Translations under genes and position numbers: made by a program | Assembly: GCA_902781045.1 (NCBI GenBank) | Contig: CACZHT010000017.1 | Location: forward strand, 1-64,000 | Reading direction: 5' to 3' | Origin: an uncultured Bacteroidales bacterium | Lineage (GTDB): Bacteria; Bacteroidota; Bacteroidia; Bacteroidales; Muribaculaceae | DNA length: 64,000 nt | Shown here: in pieces, positions 26,769 through 34,705 of the stretch | Position numbering within the stretch: position 1 is the stretch's first letter | How the letters are laid out: each line of letters opens with the position of its first letter | The notes under the pieces: model-generated | Database searches by the model: none | Seen by the model: only the letters and a program-made list of their open reading frames with translations | Told to the model about the DNA's origin: nothing

Positions 26769-28731
26769 TCTCGAGAAACGCAAGTTTGTCATTGCCGGGT
26801 TCATCATTGTTGTTGTGTGCATCTACATCGCTCGCCTGTTTGTGTTGCAGGTGGGCGACAGCACCTACAAGCAGAATGCCGACAGCAATGCCTTTATCGA
26901 GCGCGTGATTTACCCGTCACGCGGCTTGATATATGACCGCAACGACAGTCTGGTGGTCTACAACCAGCCGGCCTATGACTTGGTAATGATTCCGAAAGAC
27001 GTCCAGCCATTTGACACGCTGGACTTGTGCAACACCCTGCAAATCTCTCGTGAGGTGTTTGAGAAGCGTCTGGCCGACATGAAAAAGGGTCGCAACTACT
27101 CGGGCTACACTCAACAGATAGTGATGAATCACCTGTCGGCGCAGGACTATGGCCGCCTGCAGGAGAAACTCTACCGCTTTCCGGGCTTCAGCATCGTGCA
27201 GCGCATCCTGCGCCAGTACAACTACAATGCCGGAGCCAACATTCTGGGCGACATCCGCGAGGTGAACCAGCGCGACATCGACAATGACTCGTACTACCGT
27301 TCGGGCGACTATACCGGCGACCTGGGTGTGGAGAAGAGCTACGAGCGGTGGCTGCGTGGTCGCAAAGGGTCGGAGATTCTGATTCGCGACGCGCTGGGCA
27401 AAATCAAGGGTCGCTATAACGACGGAGCCAACGACATCATGCCCGAGGCCGGCAACGACCTGCATCTGAGCATCGACATCAAGCTGCAAGAGCTGGGCGA
27501 GCGCATGATGCGCGGCAAGGTGGGTGCCATCGTGTGCATCGAGCCCAAGACCGGCGAGATTCTGGCTCTGGTGTCCAGCCCCAGCTACGACCCGTCACTG
27601 CTCATCGGCAAGGAGCGCGGCAAGAACTACTCGATGCTGCTCAACGACCCCCGTATGCCCCTGTTCGACCGTGCCATCATGGCCGCCTACCCTCCCGGCT
27701 CGACGTTCAAGCCCACTCAGGGATTGATTTTCCTGCACGAGGGCATCATCAACCTGAGCACAGCCTATCCCTGCCACCGAGGCTTCATCAGCGGCGGCAT
27801 GCGTGTGGGTTGCCACGGCCATGGCTCGCCCATCCCACTGAAGCCCGCGCTACAGACATCATGCAATGCCTACTTCTGCTGGGGGCTGAAGCACATGCTT
27901 GAGAGCAAGCGCAAGTATGGCTCGGTGGCTGGCGCGTTCGAGGTGTGGAAGAAGCACATGGTGTCGATGGGCTACGGCTACAAGACGGGCATTGACCTGC
28001 CCGGCGAAAGCCGCGGGTTTATCCCCAACGTCGCCTACTACGACAAGAACCTGGGTCAAGGCAAGTGGAGTGCCTATAGCATCATCAGCGACGCCATCGG
28101 CCAGGGTGAGATACTGGCCACGCCGCTACAGATTGCCAATCTGGCGGCCACCATCGCCAACCGGGGCTACTACATCACCCCCCATGTGGTGCGCTATATC
28201 GACGGTGTGGGTGTGCTCAAGAAGAATCTGGAGCGGCACGAGACCAGCATCAACAACAGCTATTACACCCCCATCGTCGAGGGCATGCGCATGGCCGTGA
28301 CCGGCGGCACCTGTCGTGGTGCCAACATCGCCGGCTGGGAGGTGTGCGGCAAGACCGGCACGGCTCAGAACCCTCATGGTCGCGACCACTCGGCCTTTAT
28401 GGGCTTCGCCCCGATGAAAGACCCCAAGATAGCCGTGGCTGTCTATGTCGAGAATGCCGGCTTCGGTGCCACGTTCGGTGTCCCCATCGGTGCCGTGATG
28501 ATGGAGCAATATCTCAACGGCAAGCTCTCGCCGGCCCGTGAGGCTGTGGCCCGCCGCATGGAGAACACCAGTCTGTACAGTGCCAAGCTCTATGGCGGCA
28601 AGAAGCAGGAAGGCAGCAACAAGAAACAAGATGCGAGCGGCAAGAAGCAGGAAGGCGGCGACAAGAAGCAAGATGCGAGCGGCAAGAAGCCAGACGCAAA
28701 AAGCGAGAAGCAAGCCGCCAATCACAACTGA
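26752..28731 (+). CDS. mrdA: Penicillin-binding protein 2 (elongation transpeptidase)
   Basis: The 659-residue protein crosslinks peptidoglycan during cell elongation. It has a short cytoplasmic start, a single membrane helix (FVIAGFIIVVVCIYIARLFVL), a dimerisation domain and the transpeptidase domain with the three active-site motifs: STFK near residue 317, SCN near 369 and KTG near 533. I use the GTG at 26752, inside the mreD end. The C-terminus is unusual: a lysine/glutamine-rich tail in which a 14-residue unit beginning GKKQEG is encoded twice by a 42-bp tandem repeat (28597-28680), with a partial third copy. This tail lies beyond the catalytic domain. Confidence 0.95.
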   Translation: MRKDYNLEKRKFVIAGFIIVVVCIYIARLFVLQVGDSTYKQNADSNAFIERVIYPSRGLIYDRNDSLVVYNQPAYDLVMIPKDVQPFDTLDLCNTLQISREVFEKRLADMKKGRNYSGYTQQIVMNHLSAQDYGRLQEKLYRFPGFSIVQRILRQYNYNAGANILGDIREVNQRDIDNDSYYRSGDYTGDLGVEKSYERWLRGRKGSEILIRDALGKIKGRYNDGANDIMPEAGNDLHLSIDIKLQELGERMMRGKVGAIVCIEPKTGEILALVSSPSYDPSLLIGKERGKNYSMLLNDPRMPLFDRAIMAAYPPGSTFKPTQGLIFLHEGIINLSTAYPCHRGFISGGMRVGCHGHGSPIPLKPALQTSCNAYFCWGLKHMLESKRKYGSVAGAFEVWKKHMVSMGYGYKTGIDLPGESRGFIPNVAYYDKNLGQGKWSAYSIISDAIGQGEILATPLQIANLAATIANRGYYITPHVVRYIDGVGVLKKNLERHETSINNSYYTPIVEGMRMAVTGGTCRGANIAGWEVCGKTGTAQNPHGRDHSAFMGFAPMKDPKIAVAVYVENAGFGATFGVPIGAVMMEQYLNGKLSPAREAVARRMENTSLYSAKLYGGKKQEGSNKKQDASGKKQEGGDKKQDASGKKPDAKSEKQAANHN

Positions 28732-28767
28732 CACCCAACGTCTAAAGTCTTAAAGTCTAAAAAAACA

Positions 28768-30240
28768 ATGGAACTACGGAGTAATGACAGCGAGAACCGC
28801 ACACTGCTCAAGTCGATTGACTGGGTGACCATCGTGCTCTATGCCATCCTGATTGTGGCCGGCGCGGTGAGCATCTATGCCGCGACCTACAACTTCGACA
28901 AGGCCAGCATGTTTGACTTCTCGGGCTTCTCGGGCAAGCAGTTCATGTGGGCGGGGTTGTCGTTCATCCTGGGGCTGTCGTTGCTGCTGATTGACCGCCG
29001 TCTCTATGAGGCCTACGCCTACCCCATCTATGGGGTGATGATCTTGTTGCTGATTGTCACCATCTTTGTCGCGCCCGACATCAAGGGGTCGCGGTCGTGG
29101 CTGGTGTTCGGCCCGGTAAGCCTGCAACCCGCCGAGTTTGCCAAGTTTGCCACCGCCCTGGCGCTGGCCAAGCTATTCAGCACCTATGGTTTCGCGCTGA
29201 ACAACTGGCGCAACTATGCCATTGCGGGCGGCATCATCATGTTGCCCATCGTGTGCATCATCCTGGAGAAGGAGACCGGTTCGGCGCTGGTCTACACGTC
29301 GCTCATCTTTGTGCTCTATCGCGAGGGCATGAGCGGTTTTGTGCTGTTTGCCGCACTGTGTGCCATCACCTACTTTGTGGTGGTGCTCAAGTTTGCCACT
29401 GTGATGCTGATGGGCATCCCGCTGGGCACGTTCATCGCCTTTGTCATCGTGATGGTGCTGACGGTGGGCATGTTGCTGGTCTACTGCCGCTCGTTCATTC
29501 TGGGCCGCAATGTGCTGCTGGCCTACATCGCCGGCGGTTTGCTGGCCTGGGGGCTGACTTGGCTGGGCGTATCGGTCAATGGCTATGTGTTCTTCGGCCT
29601 GATGGTAGGCGGCACGGTCATCTATCTGCTGTATGGCATGCTGCACGACGACATGCGGCGCATCCTCATCACCATCGGCTTTATCGTGGCATCGGTCATC
29701 TTCATGTTCACGGTCGACTTTGCGTTCAACCATGTGTTGCAGGAGCATCAGCAGAAACGTATCACCGTTGTGCTGGGCATCGCCGATGACCCTCGCGGTG
29801 TGGGCTACAACGTCAATCAGAGCAAGATAGCCATTGGCAGTGGTGGCATTCTGGGCAAGGGATTTCTCAATGGCACACAGACCAAACTCAAGTATGTGCC
29901 CGAGCAGCACACCGACTTCATTTTCTGCACCATCGGCGAGGAGGAGGGGTTTGTGGGATCGACCATCGTGCTGCTGGTGTTCCTGGCCCTGATTTTGCGC
30001 ATCATCGCGCTTGCCGAGCGCCAGCACACCACGTTTGGTCGCGTCTACTGTTATTGCGTCGCGTCCTACCTCATCTTCCACCTGAGCATCAACATCGGCA
30101 TGGTGCTGGGCTTGTGCCCCGTCATCGGCATCCCGCTGCCCTTCTTCAGCTACGGCGGCTCGTCGTTGTGGGGCTTCACCTTCCTGCTGTTCATCATGCT
30201 CCGCATCGATGCCGACCGCGCCAGCTACGGCGTGTGGTGA
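28768..30240 (+). CDS. rodA: RodA, SEDS-family peptidoglycan polymerase
   Basis: The 490-residue multispan membrane protein is a SEDS glycosyltransferase that pairs with PBP2 in the elongasome. Characteristic segments are KGSRSWLVFGPVSLQPAEFAKFATAL near residue 110, YNVNQSKIAIGSGGILGKGFLNGTQTKLKYVPEQHTDFIF near 350-390, and the final GIPLPFFSYGGSSLWGF near 450. It is longer than E. coli RodA (370 residues), mainly because of extra membrane segments in the middle (about 200-310), which is common in Bacteroidetes. It is the last gene of the shape operon, 36 bp after mrdA. Confidence 0.95.
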   Translation: MELRSNDSENRTLLKSIDWVTIVLYAILIVAGAVSIYAATYNFDKASMFDFSGFSGKQFMWAGLSFILGLSLLLIDRRLYEAYAYPIYGVMILLLIVTIFVAPDIKGSRSWLVFGPVSLQPAEFAKFATALALAKLFSTYGFALNNWRNYAIAGGIIMLPIVCIILEKETGSALVYTSLIFVLYREGMSGFVLFAALCAITYFVVVLKFATVMLMGIPLGTFIAFVIVMVLTVGMLLVYCRSFILGRNVLLAYIAGGLLAWGLTWLGVSVNGYVFFGLMVGGTVIYLLYGMLHDDMRRILITIGFIVASVIFMFTVDFAFNHVLQEHQQKRITVVLGIADDPRGVGYNVNQSKIAIGSGGILGKGFLNGTQTKLKYVPEQHTDFIFCTIGEEEGFVGSTIVLLVFLALILRIIALAERQHTTFGRVYCYCVASYLIFHLSINIGMVLGLCPVIGIPLPFFSYGGSSLWGFTFLLFIMLRIDADRASYGVW

Positions 30241-30258
30241 GCGGGGACAGAGCAGTCT

Positions 30259-30594
30259 CTATTGCACCACCTGCCACGAGGCAATGTTGCGCACTGTGTC
30301 ATCTAGTGCGACAGCGACTTTGAAGACCTGTCGCGGGTCGTTGAGATAACGGTAACAAATGACTGCTAAAGCCCATTTGCACCTCCAGATTTGGGGACTC
30401 AAGTTTGTAAACAGGGAAGCTATGGTGTAGACATCATCACATGCACTGACGAGATTGTCGATGAGCTGATTCGTCACCTCATCGACCATGACATGTTGCC
30501 CGACATACGGTTTCCATCGCCCGAAGCCTTTCAGAGCGAAAACCGTGCCATCATGCAGCACAACCTGGACTTTCTTGCCCGGGCGATGCGGCAC
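30259..30594 (-). CDS. Hypothetical protein, 111 residues
   Basis: I do not recognise this family. The frame uses the GC-rich third positions seen in its neighbours, opens with MPHRPGKKVQVVLHDGTVFAL and carries no signal peptide. It begins 30 bp after the stop of the lipoprotein gene on the same strand, so the two may be co-transcribed. An overlapping plus-strand frame (30391-30606) is also open; I prefer the minus strand for codon usage and spacing, but this is not certain. Confidence 0.4.
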   Translation of the reverse strand: MPHRPGKKVQVVLHDGTVFALKGFGRWKPYVGQHVMVDEVTNQLIDNLVSACDDVYTIASLFTNLSPQIWRCKWALAVICYRYLNDPRQVFKVAVALDDTVRNIASWQVVQ

Positions 30595-30624
30595 GATGCC
30601 TACTAGCCTCCTGCTTTTTTGGCA

Positions 30625-31233
30625 TCAGTCACCTGAGGCTATGCCAGGGATGGGCTTTGCCGGCCAGCCATAGTCCTGATAGAACCGGGCCGTGAGATGA
30701 TATTGCTGTACATATTGGGCAATGACATCGGCACGCGCCCGTTCGCGTGTGTTCTCGTCGGCTTGCACCGCCTTGAAGTCGTTGAAGCGACTGCCAAAGA
30801 TGCGCCGTGCAGTGGGCAGAAACTCTGAACCGTCGCCCACGGCATCGAATGCTGTGACCTCATAGCCACCCTGCCCCTTGGTCAGATGCACCAATCCGGG
30901 ATGGTTGCCGCCTGAGCAGCACTTGAGCGTGTCGCCGTCCTGGTTGTAGTTGAAGACCCAGAAGTCGCCCCATACCTTGATGTCGTCGGTTGTGGCACTG
31001 TCCACCCCCACCACGATGGCATAGGGGATGCAATGCTGGCCCGGTGAGTAGCAACTGCCGATGGTGTCGACCAGATAGCGGTCGATGGCAGTGAGGTAGG
31101 TCTCGGGCTGGGCTTGGGTCTCGACAACCTGAGCCGTCGGTGCCGCTTTCTGGCCGGAGTCCTTGCATGAGTTCATCACAGTGGTGCCGCACAGTGCGAG
31201 GATGGCGGCGAGCATCCAATGGGTTGTTTTCAT
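30625..31233 (-). CDS. Putative lipoprotein of unknown function
   Basis: The 202-residue protein starts with a lipoprotein signal (MKTTHWMLAAILALCGTTVMNSC), so Cys23 is probably lipidated and the protein anchored on the periplasmic or outer face. The body has no recognised domain; it contains two cysteines in TLKCCSGGNHPG and an aromatic-rich beta segment (VWGDFWVFNYNQDGDTLK). The pattern is that of small Bacteroidales lipoproteins often simply called hypothetical. It precedes a possible partner gene at 30259-30594. Confidence 0.65.
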   Translation of the reverse strand: MKTTHWMLAAILALCGTTVMNSCKDSGQKAAPTAQVVETQAQPETYLTAIDRYLVDTIGSCYSPGQHCIPYAIVVGVDSATTDDIKVWGDFWVFNYNQDGDTLKCCSGGNHPGLVHLTKGQGGYEVTAFDAVGDGSEFLPTARRIFGSRFNDFKAVQADENTRERARADVIAQYVQQYHLTARFYQDYGWPAKPIPGIASGD

Positions 31234-31251
31234 AATGGTTGTTTTTTTTCG

Positions 31252-31345
31252 AACCGCGAAACTGCGCGAAGCAGGGGGGCTACTTGACCGCGAAGAAACG
31301 CGAAAAAAATATGAATTATGAATTATAAATTATAAATTATGAATT
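31252..31345. repeat. Left copy of a direct repeat flanking miaA
   Basis: Bases 31252-31309 (58 bp, starting AACCGCGAAACTGCGCGAAG) are identical to 32495-32552 on the other side of miaA. Both copies are followed by similar AT-rich heptamer repeats (ATGAATT/ATAAATT). The pair forms direct repeats about 1.24 kb apart. Confidence 0.7.
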
Positions 31346-32266
31346 GAATAAGGGGCTCTTGATCAACCGCAGCACGGCAGCAGTGAAGTCGCCGGCAGGC
31401 ATGTCGTAGGGCAACCAGTGGATGGGGGTGCCGCGCCGCTCCATGCCACGGAACCACGTCATCTGCCGCTTGGCAAACTGGTGGATGGCGGTCTCTAGCT
31501 GGTCGTGCATCTGCTGCCAGGTGAGCTGGCCGATGACATAACGTGTGACAAACTTGTACTCGAGGCCGTAGTAGATGAGGTCGTCGGGGTCTACCCCACC
31601 CTCGATGAGCCGCTGCACCTCATCGACCATGCCGGCCTGCAGGCGCGCGTCCAGGCGCTCGGTGATGCGGCGGCGGCGCGCCTCGCGGTCGATGCTCACA
31701 CCGATGACCAGGGCATCACGCAACGGGTGGGGCTCAGTGGCGAGTTTGAGGTCGGGATGCTCGTGATAGTAGGTGCAGATCTCGATGGCTCGGATGGCCC
31801 GCTTGGGTGTGTCGATGTCGCTGTTGTTGCGCAGCGTCTTCATGGTGCGTAAGATGGCCGTCAACTCGTCGAGCGACTTGTCAGCCAGTTGTGCCCGCAA
31901 CTGGTCGTTCTGCGGCACCGGTGGCAGTTGGATGCCCTTGAGCACCGTCTCGACATACATGCCCGTGCCGCCGCACAGGATGACTTGCCGCCCTCGGGCG
32001 GTGATGCCGTCGCTGGCCGCCTGATAGTCGCGCAAAAACTCAAACAGGCTGTACTTGTAGCCCGCTGGGCAGATGTCGATCAGGTGATAGGGCACATCGC
32101 CATACTCGTCCAGGTCCTTGCCCGTGCCCAGGTCCATGCCACGGTAGACCTGGCGCGAGTCGGCACTGATGATCTCGGCCCCTAGCTCACGCGCCAGCGC
32201 CACGGCGCGGGCAGTCTTGCCCGATGCCGTGGGTCCGGTGATGACTATGAGCGGTCGCTTATCCAT
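31337..32266 (-). CDS. miaA: tRNA dimethylallyltransferase
   Basis: The 309-residue enzyme transfers dimethylallyl from DMAPP to A37 of tRNAs reading UNN codons. It has the P-loop GPTASGKTARAVALARELG at residues 11-29, then ISADSRQVYRGMDLGTGKD, DICPAGYKYSLFEFLRDYQ and GGTGMYVETVLKGI near 100. C-terminal motifs are YYGLEYKFVTRYVIG near 232 and RQMTWFRGMERRGTPIHWLP near 272. Length is normal. It lies between direct repeats, which is unusual for a housekeeping gene, and has no operon partner nearby. Confidence 0.95.
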   Translation of the reverse strand: MDKRPLIVITGPTASGKTARAVALARELGAEIISADSRQVYRGMDLGTGKDLDEYGDVPYHLIDICPAGYKYSLFEFLRDYQAASDGITARGRQVILCGGTGMYVETVLKGIQLPPVPQNDQLRAQLADKSLDELTAILRTMKTLRNNSDIDTPKRAIRAIEICTYYHEHPDLKLATEPHPLRDALVIGVSIDREARRRRITERLDARLQAGMVDEVQRLIEGGVDPDDLIYYGLEYKFVTRYVIGQLTWQQMHDQLETAIHQFAKRQMTWFRGMERRGTPIHWLPYDMPAGDFTAAVLRLIKSPLFNS

Positions 32267-32304
32267 TATAAAGTATCAAAACCTCGAAACATTCGCTAGC
32301 TTTT

Positions 32305-32755
32305 AACCGCGAAACTGCGCGAAGGATTTTTTTCGAACCGCGAATTACGCGAATGGGGCAGAATAAATTTGATAATTCGTGATTAAACTCGTGACAACCG
32401 CAAAACTGCACGAAGGATTTTTTTCGAACCGCGAATTACGCGAATGTGGCAGAATAAATTCGATAATTCGAAAATTCGTGATTAAACTCGTGACAACCGC
32501 GAAACTGCGCGAAGCAGGGGGGCTACTTGACCGCGAAGAAACGCGAAAAAAAATGAATTATGAATTATAAATTATGAATTGAAAAAGTGTCCTTATGTCT
32601 TTTTTAAAACCGCGAATTACGCGAATGTGGCAGAATAAATTCAATAATTCGAAAATTACTGCGCTACGCTTGCCCTTCGGGCTCCCATTCGGTCGTGAGC
32701 ACTTAGTGGTTCGTGATTAAACTCGTGACAAACGCGAAACTGCGCGAATGTGGCG
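32305..32755. repeat. Tandem intergenic repeats with GCGAATTACGCGAA core
   Basis: The 500 bp between the metallo-hydrolase and miaA hold at least three related ~90-bp units starting at about 32305, 32396 and 32495, and more degenerate pieces to 32755. Units contain AACCGCGAAACTGCGCGAA, ACCGCGAATTACGCGAATG, GCAGAATAAATT and GATAATTCG/AATTCGTGAT blocks. No gene is present. The same GATAATTCG/TTCGTGAT block recurs around the CRISPR arrays near 58740-58770, 58921-58950, 59701-59730 and 59789-59826. Confidence 0.65.
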
Positions 32756-32765
32756 GTTGACGCAA

Positions 32766-33512
32766 CTAGAGCTTCATCACGCGCTTGAGGGCAAGGTTCT
32801 CGTAACCCTCGGGACAGTGGGTCGAGAGGTAGACGGTTGGATTGCTGGCGATGAACTCGCGCACGCGGTCCAGCGTCTGACGGGCGGCCTGCTTGTCCTC
32901 AAAGATGATGCTCAGCTTGTCGGCCTTGAGTGCTGCGTCGCAGTAGGTCACATCGCCGTGCATCATGTAGAAGAGTCCGTCGCACTCGGCGATGACGATG
33001 CTGTTGCCACGCGTGTGTCCCTTGGCCTCAATAAACCAGATGCCCGGGGCCACCTGCTGTGCATTGGGGAAATTCTTGTATGCCTCGCCGTATGTGGCAC
33101 GGACGATGTTGGGTCCGTCGAGCTTGAGGGCATCGGCATCCTCGGGCGAGATGTAGACCTTGGCGTTGGGAAACTCGCGGATGCAGTCGCTGTGGTCGTT
33201 GTGCTTGTGCGTGACCAGAATCTTGGTCACCTGCTCAGGCTTGTAGCCCAGTGCGCCAAATGCCTCCATATAGTGCGCCACACGTTCGCCCATGTAGAGC
33301 GGTGCCCCCAGCTTCTTGGCCGGAGCGGCGTAATCGGCCTTAAACCCGGTGTCGACCAGGATGACCTCGTCGCCGGTGTCGATGAGGAAATTCTGCAGAC
33401 TGCTGCGATAGATAATCTGTTCGTCGAACTGGTCTTTTCCTTCCTCGCCCCCGAAGGCGAACGGCTGGTTCATAAACCCGCCGTCAAACATGCGTATTGC
33501 TTTTATTTCCAT
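32766..33512 (-). CDS. Metallo-beta-lactamase-fold hydrolase (AHL lactonase-like)
   Basis: The 248-residue protein has the binuclear metal motif HxHxDH in ILVTHKHNDHSD near residue 102, and later FIEAKGHTRGNSIVI near 165 and DGLFYMMHGDVTY near 180 that would supply further ligands. The layout (an N-terminal strand pair, then DTGDEVILVDTGFKADYA) is that of the AHL lactonase/glyoxalase II-like branch. No signal peptide is present. The substrate is unknown; quorum-signal lactonase activity is only a family-level possibility. Confidence 0.8.
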   Translation of the reverse strand: MEIKAIRMFDGGFMNQPFAFGGEEGKDQFDEQIIYRSSLQNFLIDTGDEVILVDTGFKADYAAPAKKLGAPLYMGERVAHYMEAFGALGYKPEQVTKILVTHKHNDHSDCIREFPNAKVYISPEDADALKLDGPNIVRATYGEAYKNFPNAQQVAPGIWFIEAKGHTRGNSIVIAECDGLFYMMHGDVTYCDAALKADKLSIIFEDKQAARQTLDRVREFIASNPTVYLSTHCPEGYENLALKRVMKL

Positions 33513-33614
33513 TTTGAATAGAGTTATACTAAATGGCTCAATAGTAGATGTGGTGATAATGACGAGGTGCGCCTACCGATTGGGGTTGACACACCTCGCC
33601 GAACGTGAATTGTA

Positions 33615-33791
33615 TTACTTCTGCGCAGGCTCCCACTTGCAGCGGACGGGCGAGACAATGGCACCCTCCTTCTTCAACTCGGCAAAAGCCTTGTCAACCT
33701 CTTTGCGGTCAGCGCCCAGCGCCTTGGTCACGTCACCAGCCGAGACGGGTTTTCCGGCCTCGCGCATGGCCTGTAGAACTTGCTCTTTCAT
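33615..33791 (-). CDS. 58-residue winged-helix-like small protein
   Basis: The ATG at 33791 opens a 58-codon frame ending TAA at 33615-33617. The peptide starts MKEQVLQAMREAGKPVSAGD and continues VTKALGADRKEVDKAFAELK before a basic KWEPAQK end. The order helix, GxPVSAGDV, ALG, DRKEVDKAFAELKKEGAI is that of a small winged helix (DNA-binding or protein-binding) in which a first helix packs against a recognition helix and a wing. Codon use fits the genome. It lies 12 bp behind a 34-residue protein gene, and both follow a strong promoter at 33940-33971. I believe it is a real regulator-like gene. Confidence 0.7.
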   Translation of the reverse strand: MKEQVLQAMREAGKPVSAGDVTKALGADRKEVDKAFAELKKEGAIVSPVRCKWEPAQK

Positions 33792-33803
33792 AGTCTTGTT
33801 GGT

Positions 33804-33908
33804 TTATAGTTGTGTCTGCTTACCAATCTTCTCAATCATCTCCAGCGCGCCCTCGGTCAGTCCTGTTGCGAAGAGCTGCAGTGCCTCAATTGATTTCTTA
33901 GCTTCCAT
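33804..33908 (-). CDS. 34-residue small protein
   Basis: The frame from ATG 33908 to TAA at 33804-33806 encodes MEAKKSIEALQLFATGLTEG followed by an ALEMIEKIG helix. It would be a single amphipathic helical peptide with alternating charge. It lies just upstream of the winged-helix protein, with a Bacteroidetes promoter immediately before it, which is the main reason to call it a gene. Function unknown. Confidence 0.55.
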   Translation of the reverse strand: MEAKKSIEALQLFATGLTEGALEMIEKIGKQTQL

Positions 33909-33939
33909 TGTTGTTTGGCATTATGGTGAATTGTGTTGG

Positions 33940-33971
33940 CAAAAATAGTAAGAACTGTAACAACAGCCAAA
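33940..33971 (-). promoter_or_regulatory. Promoter of the small-protein pair
   Basis: On the minus strand TTTG (33971-33968) is separated by 20 bp from TATTTTTG (33947-33940), fitting the Bacteroidetes consensus. The start codon is 32 bp downstream. Confidence 0.7.
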
Positions 33972-33995
33972 TATAATGTCTTAAACTTTACAAAA

Positions 33996-34697
33996 TCAAG
34001 CAAACTCGATGATGGCGCACACCTCGTCGCCCACGGCAAGCGCAACGCTGACGGCCTGGTCGCCATGATAGACAGTGGGTGTCAACACATCGCCCAGCCG
34101 GGCCGGCACGCGATATTCAACACGCAGGTCGCGCACCACAAAGTCGGTCGGCAACAGCTCCATAGCCATGCGGACATAGTTGGCATTATTGACATGCCGA
34201 TTATAGTCGATGTCGGCCCGCATGACAGCGATGGGTTGCCCCTGTTCACCGCCTTGTTTGGGCAGGATGATGCGCCGGTCACGGTAGGTCATGTCGAGCT
34301 TTGGTTCGATGTTGAGCGACTGGATGACCTCGTCGTCGATGCGCCTCAGATGCCCGTTGGCCTTGTCGACAAACGCTCCCATGCTCCAGGTGCGGTAGCA
34401 GGGCCGGTGCTGCGCGTCGTAGATGAACGTGTTGCGGAAGCCGAACATCGGCTTCACCTCGTAGACTGTGGTGGTGACGGTGAGCTGCTCCTTGAACCGG
34501 GGCACCCGCATCACCTCGACCTGCCGAGCCACAAGCAGTTGCGTCATGTTCTCTCGGGCGAAGAACTGCTGCACGGTGGGTTCGGTGTCAATCCACATCT
34601 CCGAGCAGTCCTGCATCATCTGCAGGGCCGAATAGAGCTTGAGTCGCCCCTCACTGTCACAACTGCTGGTCGTGACCTTGAAATCCAGACTGTACAT
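33996..34697 (-). CDS. Acyl-ACP thioesterase
   Basis: I choose ATG 34697 (MYSLDFKVTTSSCDSEGRLKLYSALQMMQD), giving 233 residues, because the open frame upstream overlaps the DPP-IV gene and lacks family resemblance. It has the double hotdog layout of bacterial acyl-ACP thioesterases: first hotdog with the long helix carrying LYSALQMMQDCSEMWIDTEPTVQQ, and the second with MRADIDYNRHVNNANYVRMAMELLP near residue 165, which contains the N-x-H-V-N-N catalytic signature. Such enzymes release free fatty acids from ACP. The gene starts 8 bp after the DPP-IV stop, so it is co-transcribed. Confidence 0.85.
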   Translation of the reverse strand: MYSLDFKVTTSSCDSEGRLKLYSALQMMQDCSEMWIDTEPTVQQFFARENMTQLLVARQVEVMRVPRFKEQLTVTTTVYEVKPMFGFRNTFIYDAQHRPCYRTWSMGAFVDKANGHLRRIDDEVIQSLNIEPKLDMTYRDRRIILPKQGGEQGQPIAVMRADIDYNRHVNNANYVRMAMELLPTDFVVRDLRVEYRVPARLGDVLTPTVYHGDQAVSVALAVGDEVCAIIEFA

Positions 34698-34705
34698 TTC
34701 GGAGA

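Noticed and set aside
30391..30606. 71-codon plus-strand frame
   Set aside because: It overlaps the minus-strand 111-codon frame, which has better codon use and operon-like spacing; neither is certain, and I keep only the latter.
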